Shown: piece after piece, positions 35,564 through 48,194 of the stretch
Position numbering within the stretch: position 1 is the stretch's first letter
How the letters are laid out: the number at the start of each line of letters is the position of its first letter
Source: Lingula anatina
Taxonomy: Eukaryota; Brachiopoda; Lingulata; Lingulida; Lingulidae
Assembly: GCF_001039355.2 (NCBI RefSeq)
Contig: NW_019775347.1
Location: 367,306 to 431,305, forward strand
DNA length: 64,000 nt
Direction of reading: 5' to 3'
Position numbers and translations under genes: made by a program
Notes under the pieces: model-generated
Databases searched by the model: none
Told to the model about the DNA's origin: nothing
What the model saw: the letters and a program-made list of their open reading frames with translations, nothing else

Positions 35564-35935
35564 ACAGTGTCAGCAAAGGTCAGTGCAACAACAATATTGC
35601 CCTACTGCTGATTCTATTCAATCCCTTTCTGACCTCGCCACTATATGTTGTAACTGAGAAATAATCAATTGTAAATGGGTCATTGAGATCCAAATCAGAT
35701 TTTGATATGTTCAAGGTGACAAGGGTTAATGTTAACTGTTTGGAGTTGAGGGGCGAGGGTTCGCTTAGCAAAAATCTTGATATAAAGAAAAATTTAATGT
35801 ATAAATCTTGATGCCTTTGCATTGTCTGTTGAGACATTGAATGTGTCTATATGTATTCTGATCACTGTCTATGTCTTTATTGTCACTGTATGTGTTTATT
35901 ATATTATAATAATTTTGCATGATCACACATTTTTT
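35564..35935. repeat. Interspersed repeat unit (related copies at 39590-39745 and 39775-40150)
   Basis: Landmarks: CAGCAAAGGTCAGTGCAACAACAATATTGC, CTATATGTT..AACTGAGAAAT, AAGGTGACA..GTTAA, AAAATCTTGATATA..AAATTTAATGTATA, GATCACTGTCTATGTC. The 39.6-40.15 kb copies are head-to-tail. No ORF. Confidence 0.65.
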
Positions 35936-36435
35936 GAAAATGGCCCAATTGTTTTGACCAAGTGGGCCAAAGTGGCCCTACGAGATTTTGACTCAGGGAT
36001 AAGGATCTCTGTTATTCTAAGGAAATTCCAATGAATTTACTTTATAAAACATAAAATCAATAGAATGTTTCTAATATAAATTTTCAAAAGAACACCATAG
36101 GGCAAATTTAATTAAATCAACCAGCAGGTAAACACTGGGAGGCTTTGTCAATTTCAATAACTAGTTCATTTCAAACTGCAGTTTTCATGCTAGCGCAGTC
36201 GTTTGAATCCTGTGCTATTGTGTGAGCAATTATTTTGAATGAATTATAGAAATCAATTTGTTCATTTTTCTTTGGTTCGTCACATATTTTCTATTTCAAG
36301 ATATGATACTTTACTGCTTGAGGATGCTCTTCCCATATTGCTGCATTTTACAATGTTTGATTTGTCCACTTGGCAGCAGCACCTTACAGTGAAGCTGAAG
36401 TCTTCATTAAATCTTAATGATGTCTTGGTGTGTTT

Positions 36436-36600
36436 CGTGTGTGTGTGTGTGTGTGTGTGAAAGAGAGAAAGAGTTAGTGTGTGTGTGTGTGTTCAATCTT
36501 GATGTCTTGGTGTGTTTCTTGTCTGCCTGTGTGTGTGTGTGTGTGTGAGAGAGAGAAAGAGTGAAAGAGTTAGTGTGTGTGTGTGTGTGTGTTAGAGAGA
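36436..36600. repeat. GT microsatellite with GA-rich interruptions
   Basis: Several (GT)n blocks separated by GAAAGAGAGAAAGAGTTA; a local duplication of the whole block is visible (GATGTCTTGGTGTGTTTC at 36419 and 36499). Confidence 0.9.
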
Positions 36601-36826
36601 TAGAGAGAAGGGGGAGTGAGAGAGAGAACTTGTTTGTGGGAGGGTGTGGTAAGAGAGATAGAGAATTTAGTATTAAAAAAGCTCAAAGAACTTCAAAATT
36701 GATTTTAAAAAACTAAACACAATAATTCTATGTCAATGGGGCTATACGCGGAGCCGTTTGTCCTAAAGAGGGCGCTGGGGTAATAGTGGTTATTGAAGAT
36801 AGCCTCGTTTTCGCGTCCGTGTAGAA

Positions 36827-37860
36827 ATGGCTTTAGAGTATGGAAAGCAAACGGTTGGCGAAGTTAAAATTTCAACTAGTTGAGAGAGGAGCCCCCACAA
36901 GAGGAAAGAAACTGGATTTGATAACAAGGTTAGTGTATTTACTTATAAATGTGTCAACAGTATCACTTACATTGAAGGTTTCGTGCTCGAATCTTCCTGT
37001 AAAATATGGGTTTCTGTGTGAGCTCCCTGTCAAAAGCCAGGTGTAGGCGGCGGCTACTTCCGCACTACTTATATGCCTAATTTAGTACTTTTATTCATGA
37101 TAATGATATTGTCATTGCATATTTCCATATTCCGAGAATATATTGAACGTATTTATGTTTAAAATATGTTTATTGTAGGCACTCCTAGCCGATAAAGGAC
37201 CGTCCGTTTCGGTAATCAAATTTCGTGTACCAGGTCCGACATTTAACACATTTAACAACGCAAATTTGTGAAGGAGAAACAAGGGTTGATGCGTGTTTTA
37301 TGTCAATGACAGTTGACGTAACTAAGTGTAGATGAGGTAGACAATCAAAACAGTGTTTGCCAAGAATGTTAGCATCGTTTTGTTAGCATCATTGTTTTTT
37401 TTCACTCCCTCATAACCTTGCATTGATGTTGGTAGGTCACAGAGAAGGAAGTGTCAGAACTTGAAAACAGAACTAGAGGCCAAAGTAAAAGTCGAGTGTG
37501 GCATGAAGAAAGATCATGGAGAATAACAGCATCGAGGTAGGTGTGCAAACGAAAATAAGTTTGCTAGTTTTTTACTTGTTCAAATGTCTTGTATCAATAT
37601 CATGTTGCTTGAGCTACTATGTACCTGTAGTTGCATTATGATACAGAAATACAAGTTGTGAGATGATACTCAGTATATCATGGTTTGAAGGTCAAAATTT
37701 TATGCTATGAATTAATGTACAATTTCATTTTGCATTTGAAATACAAATTGAAAAGAACAGTATAAAAACCTATCTCACTAATTTAATCATTTTTAGGTTT
37801 GGTGATATTTTGAAGGCAACCGAAAGACGAGACAAGGACAAATTATGCCAGTCACTCTTG
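36827..37860 (+). pseudogene. SAP-YqaJ nuclease of the ISL2EU-like element, 5' half
   Basis: Exons 36827-36928, 37436-37536 and 37797 to about 37860. Exon 1 reads MALEYGKQTVGEVK, then after a +1 shift FQLVERGAPTRGKKLDLITR, a SAP DNA-binding motif. Exon 2 reads LENRTRGQSKSRVWHEERSW then RITAS. Exon 3 reads RFGDILKATERRD..KLCQSLL, which is the start of a YqaJ (lambda exonuclease-like) domain. The catalytic D, E and K residues lie beyond the break. A possible extra exon lies at 37180-37212. Confidence 0.65.
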
Positions 37861-37869
37861 TTTACCCAT

Positions 37870-39275
37870 GAAATCAATACTCCATATTTCTTAAAATTTA
37901 CAGACATATAGTCGTCAACAATGTCACGTTCTGGCCAAATGTTCATTTCCTTGAGCTGGAAAAACATAAAGTTCATCCATGTGCTTATTATTTCTGACAC
38001 TGTTGATTCCAATAGCTTGAAACGGAGAACTAAATAATAATCATCAAAGGCTTGTCTCAGTTTCATAATGGTCAAAGACATTGGTCCTCTGGTGACAAAC
38101 ATTTGAAATTCAAGTGGTGAGCTGCTGGCCCAAGGCAATTGAAAAACAACATGAAGTGTTCAAAATGACTAAATCCAGTTGGATACTGGACAGCCTTTGC
38201 ATTTTTCTGGTACAGCATGATGCTTTCTCTTGTGTCTGATGGTGTAGAGATATCACACTGGGAAGTTGTACTTTCTTTTTGGCTCTCACCAGAGCAGTCT
38301 TCATGTTTGTCTTCCACTGCTTCATCTGCTTGAAAATCAACCTATAGGATACAACAAAAAATAAATACATAAGTTAATAAATTACACAAAGAAAAATACT
38401 TCATGTATTAATTAACACATAAAATCAGTGTAGATGACAGAAATGACGCAGATCTGACTGCCTCTCGTCCCCTTTAGTCCGTCTCTAGTATTTCTAGTAT
38501 TTACACAGATAATTATACAAATAATAAGAAACATTTTATTTATAAATCTGTTATTATATCATGCGTTATATTTACCTCCATTACATGAATATAATCAGGA
38601 GCTGTTGGTACTGTCACCGGATCTGATACTTTGCGGCGTTTAGCAAGACGGCTAGTACATGATGATGGTACGTCTTTCACTTTATTAAATGGAAATATGG
38701 ATGGTATCGTTCCTGGCTTCAGTCTTTTTCTCTCATCTGCAAAAGGAGTGCACATAACGATTATTAATACAATAAAAATCAAGTTGTCTTAATTTGAAAA
38801 CGTGGCCTTTAAAAAACATCATGGATTATCACATAAAAACGAAGAAATAATTGTATTGGCTGGTCGGGGTTGACCTGGGCTCGGAAGCTTAGTCGGTAGA
38901 GTCTTTTCTCCCCCCAAATCGCTACATAATGTTAGGTGAAGGATGTCTTTAAAATTATCATACTAAGCATGTTAAACGACATAATTACTTAAACATCGAT
39001 AACAAAGACCTGATGAATAAGTTGACAAACTCATTAATACTAAAAGCGACAACAGCAAGTACAACTTACGTAGAAGTGTAATCTTCCTAACAAAAGTGGA
39101 GGAAACGGACTTTGTCATGTGCCTTTGGTTTCCATAGTGTTTTTGATGTAGAATCCACCCTCCTGATGGCGACTCTCCACTGGTAACTCAGCTTTNAACT
39201 CGGCTTTGTGTCTTTCGGAAAAGAATGAGCTCCTGTTGACGATGTACATTCTGGAACACAACAGTATCCTGGCAT
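37870..39275 (-). pseudogene. THAP-domain transposase of the ISL2EU-like element, 5' half
   Basis: Minus-strand exons: 39070-39275 (ATG; MPGYCCVPECTSSTG..HSFP, W..AIRR, WKP, HF: a C2CH THAP zinc finger), 38576-38736 (RKRLKPGTIPSIFPFN, standard THAP linker) and 37870-38341 (LSPEDQ, then IMKLRQAF..YYLVLRFKLLESTVSEI.STW, a helix-turn-helix Tnp_4-type segment, then WPERDIVDDYM). Damage: an in-frame stop after HFC, a single N with a duplicated AACTCGGCTTT in the zinc finger, and a frameshift near 38075. The DDE_Tnp_4 catalytic domain is absent. Confidence 0.7.
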
Positions 39276-40172
39276 TATTTAGAGCGATATTTACAGCGTC
39301 AGATTAAAAATGAAACTGCAAACACACGAGAAAGTACGCGCATGCGCAAAAGTACCCCAACTAAAACACGCGCGCCACCCAGTGGTGAAAAAAACTGATA
39401 GCCCCATTTTGAAAGTTGTATTATTTTTAAAATGCAAAAACAGAAAAATCTGACATTTTGTTAAAACAAAAAGTGTTCAGCTTATCCATTATTTTAGAAC
39501 TAATAAATAATTACATAACACGTACATGACCAGGAGAATAATCTCTTTATATCTGTAATATTCTGTCATTATATCATGCATACTCAGTTTTAGATATGCT
39601 CAAGATGACTTTAAAGGGTTAATGTGAACTGTTGAGATTTGGGTGGGGGTGGGAGGGAGTTGTGCGCTTAGCAAAATTTTTGATATAGACAAAATTTAAT
39701 GTATACATTCTGATGCTTGTGCATTGTCTGCTGTGACATTAAATGAGTCTGTATGTATTCTGCTGAACTCATCTCAGCCTCACATCATCAGCACAGGTCA
39801 GTTCAACAACGATGTTGCTACACTGTTGATTCTCTTCAATCCCATTGTGAACATTGCCGCTATATGTTTTAGCTGAGAAATCATCATTTTGGAAAAAGGT
39901 GAATTAGATCCCACTCAGTTTTATACATATTCAAGGTGACAATTAAGGGATAATATAAACTGTTTAGGGGCAGGGGTGTGCTCAGCAAAAATCTTGATAT
40001 AAACAAAATTTAATGTATAAATTCTGATGCCTGTTCATTGTCTGTTGTGACATTGAATGTGTCTGCATGCATGTATTCTGATCACTGTCTATGTCCTTAT
40101 TGGTGCTGTATATGTTTATTATAATATAATAATATATTTTGATCACTGTGTTATGTCTGTGTTGTAACTAAC

Positions 40173-40226
<54 letters not shown>
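40173..40226. repeat. AT dinucleotide microsatellite
   Basis: About 27 uninterrupted AT units immediately left of the 40230 transposon end. Confidence 0.95.
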
Positions 40227-40228
<2 letters not shown>

Positions 40229-40229
40229 G

Positions 40230-42353
40230 TCATTCTTTGCTAGTGGTTACAAAATGTTGAATTTGACCGAAAATTTCAAACTTTCTCTGGGAAGCTGTAA
40301 TTTTGCGATGTGATAGCTACACCATCACAGTTTATCATTTCATAAAAAGGGAAACAGCAGCTGCCCTTTTTAGGGCACACAGGAGAGTTGAACAGCTATA
40401 CCCACCAAATCCAAGACGCGTTACCCTGGGTAATATATTTTGCACAAACTAATGAAAGTCTAATGGAATGTTTTCAGTTTTAGTTTAAATCATAAGGGGG
40501 TGTTGTCTCAATGCTTCAAAACTGGTTTTGAAGAATTTAATCCACATTTCATAATTAATAAAAATGGTGAATATGTGGGTCACGGTAACGTTATTGACGC
40601 GGGTACAAAAACTTTTTATAATCATGTAAATAATAACAATATTTTTGCTATTATCCATACACACTTCATTCATGAGGGGCACACCACTTTCACATGCTTT
40701 TAAAATGGAATTGACAAACACAGAGGAATAATGCACATATTTTATTTACTGTAACTCTGTCATATGGGACACACACTGAACAAAGTTGATCTAAAGAATG
40801 TTCCAGATTGTAGTTTTTTATCAGAACTATTATTTTTTTATTATTATTTTAACACAATAAAGTTCAGTTAAATACAAAATTTAACAAAATGAAGTTCAGT
40901 GTAACACAAAGTTCATAATTATAACATTCTTCCTGACATATGTAGACCAATGGTGATATCTGTTCTGTGCTCACTAAGGCATCCACTCTTGGGATTCTGA
41001 AAAAAAATCACACAAAGAATCTGTTAACTCTGATAACGAACAATGGATAACCTAAGATCACAAATAGTTTATTGCTTATTCAAACAAAGTACAGTGCATT
41101 ATGAGTGGCAAACACGCATTACTGAGACACATTTTCTTCACCCATTTTCGGTGCTTCATTGCGTAACGTAAGTGTTGCTAGTAATCCATTATTGCTGTTT
41201 TTACAGACGGTTAAATTTTAAACGCACGGAATACAGTGTAGCAGCTTAATTTAAGACAAAACTAAAAAAAAGTAATTCAATTTCGATGATTGAGTTTTCG
41301 AGAACAAGAGAACATGAATACGGTATCACCGCGTCACCATGTTCAATATGACCTTTAGTCCCCCATGTGAAACAGACGCAAAACGAAAGTTCAGACGAAG
41401 TCACCCTACTTATAGAATGGTAAAAATCAATCGGTACACAAATATGTTGAAACAATTGAAGAAAAATGAAACGAAACTCATTATTTCTCACCTTCATACA
41501 AAGAAGATCCCAATAAACAATCCTGTGACGGTTAAATCGAGGGAATTACACCTGTGCCCTGCATCCTATCTCGACAGCGTCATTGCGTGATATGTTATCA
41601 GAATGGGCCACCCGCCAGTTTGAGCTGGTTTTTTTAGTGTGTAAAAGAAGCCATTCGTGTGTAGACGTCATCAGTTAGTGAGTATGGAAGAAGATCGCTA
41701 TCGATGTATAATTTTCACGCGGCATTTTAAAGTCGTCTGATAAGAATCGATCTCTGAAGTTTCAGCGTTGCGAACGTAATATTGGGACGCGGTGAAGAAA
41801 TATCGACCTTGCTGAGCAATAAATGTGAAATTCTTAAGAAAACTGATATTATCATGGATTTCGTGACACAAACTAACCGAAATACTACTTTGGACGATTG
41901 AACAGTTTTAATACGGAAAGATAGGATTAGATGAAATTTTCATCGGGGTGGGACACCGCATGTATCGTAAGTTAAGCTAATTTTGTGATCATTTTTCAGT
42001 GACTTCAAATAAATTTTTATTTAAATAACCATTTGCACATTCTGTTTATTATATCTTCTTGCAGTAGGCGTATTCCCTGCTTCAATAACTCATTCAAACC
42101 CTAAACAAACTGTTCCTAAATAGAGGTAGGGTCGAAATTCCACAAAAAAAGACGCCATTTTGAGGGTAATTTCGATATATTTTCTGCTTTTTCTCTTCTT
42201 TTGCTTTTATAACAATATCCTCCTTGCTCATGCAGCTTCTTTGATTTGTTATTGAAACATACACAACGATGTCATGAGAATTTGGTCGGCTATCTAAATT
42301 TAAATAACATTCTTGTTATGGTCCCCCCGCAGTGCACCACTAGCAAAGAATGA
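40230..42353. mobile_element. Unclassified 2.1-kb DNA transposon, 18-bp TIR, CTG target duplication
   Basis: Left end TCATTCTTTGCTAGTGGT and right end ACCACTAGCAAAGAATGA are perfect inverted repeats, flanked by CTG on both sides (40227-40229, 42354-42356). Open frames inside (plus 40500-40703, plus 41339-41590, minus 41246-41497) match no transposase I know. It sits 91 bp upstream of the first visible protease exon. Confidence 0.65.
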
Positions 42354-42444
42354 CTGTTTTAGAGATAAATATGCAAAAAGTAATATCTGTTAAAGGATAT
42401 AAAAGTACATTTGAATACAGTCATGAATTTCTAATCTTGTAAAG

Positions 42445-45400
42445 GGCCGCCATAAGAAAGGGGCTTTGTACGTGTGGGGCAGCGGTAATAGTGCAGAAAT
42501 TCTGGATAGTTGCTCCTATGATATGTATGCCAACACCATATATGCCATCGTTGTCACCGGTAAGTAATTAGTTACAAAACTACTTGATGTATTCATCAAT
42601 TTTGAAGAGGCTTTTCAAATTTATCACAGTAAGTGCTTTTTTTAAATAAAAACTACAATAATGTAGGAGGGATCACATGATTAAACATGTATGGAGTATT
42701 TAGTAAATTTTCATTTGAATGACATATATCGTCAACCAATAGCAACTTTTAAGGTTTAATACCCTAAATATTTTGAGTTCTATCTTTCATTCTTTATTTA
42801 TACATCAGACTGTTCTTTTTGTTTTCGACCTTGCCTCAAAAATCCTAATTGGACTTAGATAGCAATTGATTTGGTGTATAAATCCATGACCGTTGTAGAT
42901 AAATAAACCAATATCGATGTAGTTATTGAAAAATTTCCGAACACAATCCAATGCTACAGATTTTGATAAAGTCTTTAAAACGAGTTAGGTGGCCTTGTTT
43001 ACAAAGGCCCATTAAGCACTCAAAGTTATGTGATGAAATCTAAACGTAGGGCTTTTAAGAAAATCGGTAGAACCGTCCTATAATTTCATTGCACAGCACC
43101 TACCTGTATTTGCCATTGAAAAAAATAGGAAACTACCCCAGGAAAAAGGATAATTCTGGAAACCGTCATCAGCAATATAACCATAATTTTTTCAAGGACT
43201 AAAAATGTCCTTGAAAATCATACATGTTTGACGATATCAAAATAGCCAGTTTTCCTCTTTTACGAGTCTGATGCTGTTTAATCACGCCCTACATCTAAAC
43301 ATCTACATGTACATGTAAATCTAAGAATCTTCCCCCTCTATATTTTAGGAAGAATGTGCAGCGTTATATTTTTAATGGTTGTGTTGTATTTAATTAAAAA
43401 CCGTACATAAGAAGCTCACCCAGTTAATGATAGTTGGTACTTGTTAGGTTAGTGTTAATTAAGAAGTGCTTTTAAGTACAGATGCAATTAAAATTGCGGC
43501 TTGCAATGGCTCGTAATTGTAGAAGATTTAAGAGTTTTATTGGTCAGATTATATGAAATGCAATTTTTTCATACATTAAGGTGTACTCCATGGTCTGACA
43601 AGACTTCCGGACGCGGAGCTATGTCCATCAATACTGGTGTCAGCTTTTACAAGTTCATCAGAGACAACTAAAAAGATTGTAAGCATCATCATACCTCATG
43701 TTCCTTTACCAATAACCTGATCATAAGAACAATGTCATTTTGGTTATCATGGTGAAAATTAACCTTTGCATAATAAGTGCAATATATGGAAAGTACGTTC
43801 AATCAATCAAATCATCCAAACAGTTTTATCTGTAGGCTTATTCAATTATATCGATAAATGAATCAACTCATTCATTCTACCCTACTCATGATGTGAAATT
43901 GAAAAGTGAAATTGTTTATCCTGACTAAAGCATGAGTCCTGAAATGAAGAAACACGTATGCTGATTTTACAAGCCATCGTCTCATGGTCAATGGCAATAT
44001 TTAATATGTAATTTTGATTGGGTTAAAACATATGAAGGGATTTTCATATTTTTTGATAAAATGTAAACTATCCTACTTTAAAGGATAAACCACTGACATA
44101 TGGCCGCAGGTTTGTTTCCACATGCACCACATACAAGTTTGAAGCATAGGAATAGTGCCTCTCCAGAACCTTTAATCCGTGTTCATAACCGATTGATTCT
44201 CGGGCTAACTGTTCCGTGGATCAAATAAAAATTGAAATATGGCGCGCACTTGAAAATGAATTCCCGTCTCCCAAGGGCGCCGTCCGAGCAAGGAAAGAGC
44301 AATTAAAGCTCGGAATGCTTTCAAGTTGGCAGCGCCATATTTGACTAGTTAGTCTGCGGATCTACTGGTTGTAAACGTTTAAAAGTTGGACAAAATGTAC
44401 GTTAAACGTTTTCAAAAATAAAAAAATGTACAAGTAACTTTTTTTTAATTCGTTTGAGACTGCAAATTGGACAACGAACTTTTGATTGACAATTTGGAAC
44501 TAAACAAAACTTACTTTATGAACTGTTGAACCAGTTTTTAAAATCAGTGATTTCATGTTGTAAAAAAGGCTACAAAATCTGCCAATTGCATGGTTTCCAG
44601 CTCTCTCTCGATTTGTCCCCAAATCACGTTTAACTTGTAACCATCGTAACTAGCATTTTGAGAGGGTGGTTTGAGATGCAAGGTCTGTTACAGATCAAAA
44701 AAGAAGGAAATCTATTTTTGAGCAGTTGCCATAAAAATTGATTTTTGCAGACATCTGCTCTTTATACATGTAGACCTAAATGTTGATTGAACACAAAATA
44801 AATAAACTTCGATAAAAATGTAATGGCAATAGCGCCCGGATCAGCCACCATTGATAATGTTGTCAATTTTGCATTACATTAGGTATGTGTACTATAAAAT
44901 TTCCAGGTCACATTTGATGCACATGGAAGTTGTACAACTACATTTGGTCGAGTATCAGCTGCAGTACCAATGGTGTCCGGGGCTATAGCCCTCGCCCTCC
45001 AAGCCAAGTATGTTATATCATATTATGATAATGCACTTCATAAATGGTTAACCGAGGGTCCCATTGGGTATTTTTGTTATCTGTAACGGCAATATCGGTG
45101 TAAATGTCAGTAATGTGTATGCACCAGCATTGTCAGTTTTAACATTGTGTATCTAGTCTGTCCACATGATATCGAGATCAAAGGGCCACGCTGTATCTTA
45201 TTGCAATTTCAGCTCAAGGTTGTCATATAGGGATATCATGCACCTCTTAACAAGAACATCAAACAGTGACGTGGCTTTCAAGCCGAATGACTTTTTCACC
45301 AATGGCGCAGGGTTCAGAAGTATGTTCTTATTTTTATGAAATACAATTACGAAGTAGCCGATACTGTTTTCAGTCTCTATGCATGTGCAATAAACATGAC

Positions 45401-48194
45401 TTATACGTATCAAATCACGTCGCCTGTCTGCAGTTCTTTCATCTATTTATTTTATATGCCTGAATATAAGGCATAAACAAACACAACATTCGGTGAAAGT
45501 TGAATAATGTTAAGAAATGAATTTCTTATATATACGTAATATGTGAAACGTAGTTTATAACATGTATGAGTGCTACACACGTTTCACCATTAAGATGAGT
45601 CATTTTTTAAAATGTTTTAACATTTAAAACAAGAAGTGACATATAAATTTTTATCTTCATCAGTTTCCAGGGCATACGGTTTCGGACTATTAGACGTCGG
45701 GAAACTTGTCAGTACAGCAATACATTGGGAAAATGTACCGAATGTAGAGCACTGTGTGATATTTGATGTAGATAATACAAGGTACGTTAGTAATTTGCTT
45801 TGGCAAGTGAAATGATGTCTCTGGACTTGGGTGCTACATGTATTTTGGAATCACTGTTGATTAAATGAACTGTACACGTAAAAGGCAGGTGGTTTCGGGA
45901 AAAGATCCATTCCGAATAAACATATGATATATTTTCTCTACTATTTTCTAAGTAAGATCACCTGAGGAATTTAAAACGGCTCACTTTTCAGAAATATAAC
46001 TCTTTCTGAAATTGACCAAGCTGTTCATACATTTAAATATTTTATGTATTTCATATTTCAATGCACTTTATGTAACGATTACAGTGCTAAGGATTTGCTA
46101 TGTTAACATATGGTAATGGGGGACTTTATGATGTGGGACGAAAGCATGTCTTATCTTGATTGATATAGGAGGAATTAAATATTTTGGAATACCTTTGAAT
46201 ATGAAACAGTGTAAATGCCACTAATTCAAATTAATTTTAATTAAAAGACGTTCATGAATTGGGCCTAGGCCATCATGTATACATGTACATGTACGAGTAG
46301 TGGCGTTTTTAAGGGCGTGCACAGACTAAAACTGATAAGTTTATGTTTAGGTTTATTAATTTGTTTTCAGCCGTATTGCAGTTCCCGGAATTTTGAGAAT
46401 TAATCACAATATTGGTACCTCTTCGTGTGGAATAAGCTTTGTTGAGCATGTGGAGGTTGATTTCGCAGTGGCTTACAAAAGTTCAGGCCAAATGCTTATG
46501 ACTCTTCAATCCCCTGCTGGCACTGAATCTCTTCTTCTTCCTGGGCGGCCTTACGATTACAGAGACTATTTGGACATCGTTGTTACAAGTGTGCACTTTT
46601 GGGGTGAGGATCCAAGAGGGACTTGGTTAATCAATATCACAGATGGGCCTTACACTTTAGGTGCTGAAAGTGGTATGTATTCTGTGGTTTTTTTCTTCTC
46701 ATTTTTTTTGAGATGTAACACAAAAGTCACAAAACATTTTATGGGGTTTTGCATACCTACAATGTAGGCGAGGTGTTTGCTGATATTTCTGTTTGTTCAT
46801 TAATTCATGTTTACACTGAGATTCTGTGAGGTTAAATGGAAAACCGGTATAAAAGAAAAAAGATTTTGAAAATTATTTCAGATAAATAAGTTTCGTGCAT
46901 CATAAATAAATTAGGGGTAGGGGGTATAATGATAGTAACAATAAGACAATGCATTCTTTTCTCTAAAGGTGCCTTCCATATGCTGCGTGTAACTATTCAT
47001 GGAATGTCCAATTACATCCATACTACGAAAGGAAGTCCAGGACCTTTATCCCCACCCCCCTCTTTACCCACTTCCTTCACTTCCACACCTCGTACAGGAT
47101 GCATTGGTTCTACTTGGTGCCCTATTACGGATGGATTTTTTCAACTGACTACAGGTATGTTTGATTGGTAAATAGGGATAAGGTTTACTGATTAACATGT
47201 GTATTGATATATAGATTTCATATATCTCAAAATACACCTATAATTCAATGATATTTCACCACATACTAGTCTATAGTATTATCTATGGCTCTTTAATGCA
47301 ACGTTCAATATTTTTTTAGCTTAGCATGTAGTCCTAAAACGCAATACAGAAATGAAGCGTCTGGGAGTTTTACTTGTGATCTCTTGGAAGAGATTATTAT
47401 AAATAAGCTCATTTTTATTTTTGATAAATGGACAGTTTACATGCTAGCTGATAAAAGTTTTATTGAAACACAATGAATAAATGTATCACAACATAAGTTA
47501 ACATGTATACTGCCCATTTTCTGTTATAATGCATGTTCTAACCGCTAACAGGGATATAGCACACTGTAGTGCCCATGCTTTCAAAATATTGTCATTTTAT
47601 TACTTTCCTGGCCAATACGAGCCTTTGTAGCCTGCACGCATAAGAATGAGGGTAGTTAATTATGAATTGCTTTAGAAAAAACTCATCTTTTGGAATATAG
47701 ATTTGGTATTAAACAGTTGTACCAATGGACAAGTTGTATTTATTTTCAATACATGAATTATTTCTGCAGGTACTATTGTCGTTGCTGTGGTTCTATTTGC
47801 TGTAGTTATGGTTTTGGTGGTATCTGCAGCTGGACATCTGTGCTACAAGAGAATGATTAAGGTAAATAATCTATCTGCAAAGTGCATATTACCTAATATG
47901 CACTTTGCATATTAGGTAATATGCACTTTGCAGATTACCTAATAGTGATCATTCATTTACTTGATACCAACTATCTTGTTAAATGACAGAGAAGTAAGAA
48001 GTTAAAAGGGTTAATCAAAGTAAATACCAGTATTTATGTTTTTTACATGAAATCTTGCTCGCTCATTTGTACCTTAAAATAAATCTGAATGTACCAAAAT
48101 CAAGTAATAAGGATATTTATGTTTATTATCGTTTCCTTTGCAGTGTACACAAAAAACAGGACCCGGAAAGATAAATGACAATTATACACTATAA
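42445..48194 (+). CDS. Membrane-anchored kexin/furin-like proprotein convertase, C-terminal half
   Basis: Exons 42445-42559, 43581-43678, 44907-45007, 45213-45319, 45664-45781, 46371-46672, 46969-47154, 47770-47861 and 48144-48194 (TAA); GT-AG, phases agree, 389 aa visible. Domains: the second part of the S8 catalytic domain (ALYVWGSGNS with the oxyanion Asn, then DSCSYD); GRVSAAVP around the nucleophile Ser, where the family has GTSASAP; YRDIMHLLTRTS; TNGAGF; YGFGLLDVGKLV. A P-domain follows (VEHVEVDFAVAY, SPAGTESLLLPGRPYDY, WGEDPRGTW.INI). Then a Pro/Ser/Thr stalk, one transmembrane helix (TIVVAVVLFAVVMVLVVSAA) and a short cytosolic tail. Such enzymes cleave precursors at basic sites in the secretory pathway. 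Pro-domain, Asp and His exons were not found upstream. With the altered GTS motif, this may be a partial gene or a pseudoprotease. AATAAA follows at about 48226. Confidence 0.82.
44223..44346. mobile_element. Foldback sequence in protease intron
   Basis: ATATGGCGCGCACTTGAAA is mirrored by TTTCAAGTTGGCAGCGCCATA, with inner arms CCGAGCAAGG/GCTCGGA. GC-richer than its surroundings. Non-coding, likely a small MITE. Confidence 0.5.
47875..47933. repeat. Perfect 28-bp-arm hairpin just inside a protease intron
   Basis: The arm CTGCAAAGTGCATATTACCT then AATATGCA (47875-47902), a 3-base CTT loop, and the exact reverse complement (47906-47933). It starts 14 nt after the exon ending at 47861. Confidence 0.95.

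Larger units (their letters stand above)
36738..39405. mobile_element. ISL2EU-like DNA transposon, internal-deletion derivative
   Basis: Ends GGGGCTAT...ATAGCCCC are flanked by AT on both sides (36736-36737, 39406-39407), consistent with a 2-bp duplication. Inside, a SAP/YqaJ-type gene begins at the left on the plus strand and a THAP transposase begins at the right on the minus strand, so they converge. Both are cut off where they meet near 37861-37890. The catalytic 3' halves of both genes are missing, as expected from one internal deletion. Length 2668 bp. Confidence 0.7.

Noticed and set aside
38875-38925. tRNA-like box A (AGCTTAGTCGGTAGAGTC) suggesting a tRNA or SINE
   Set aside because: No box B at proper spacing and no cloverleaf.
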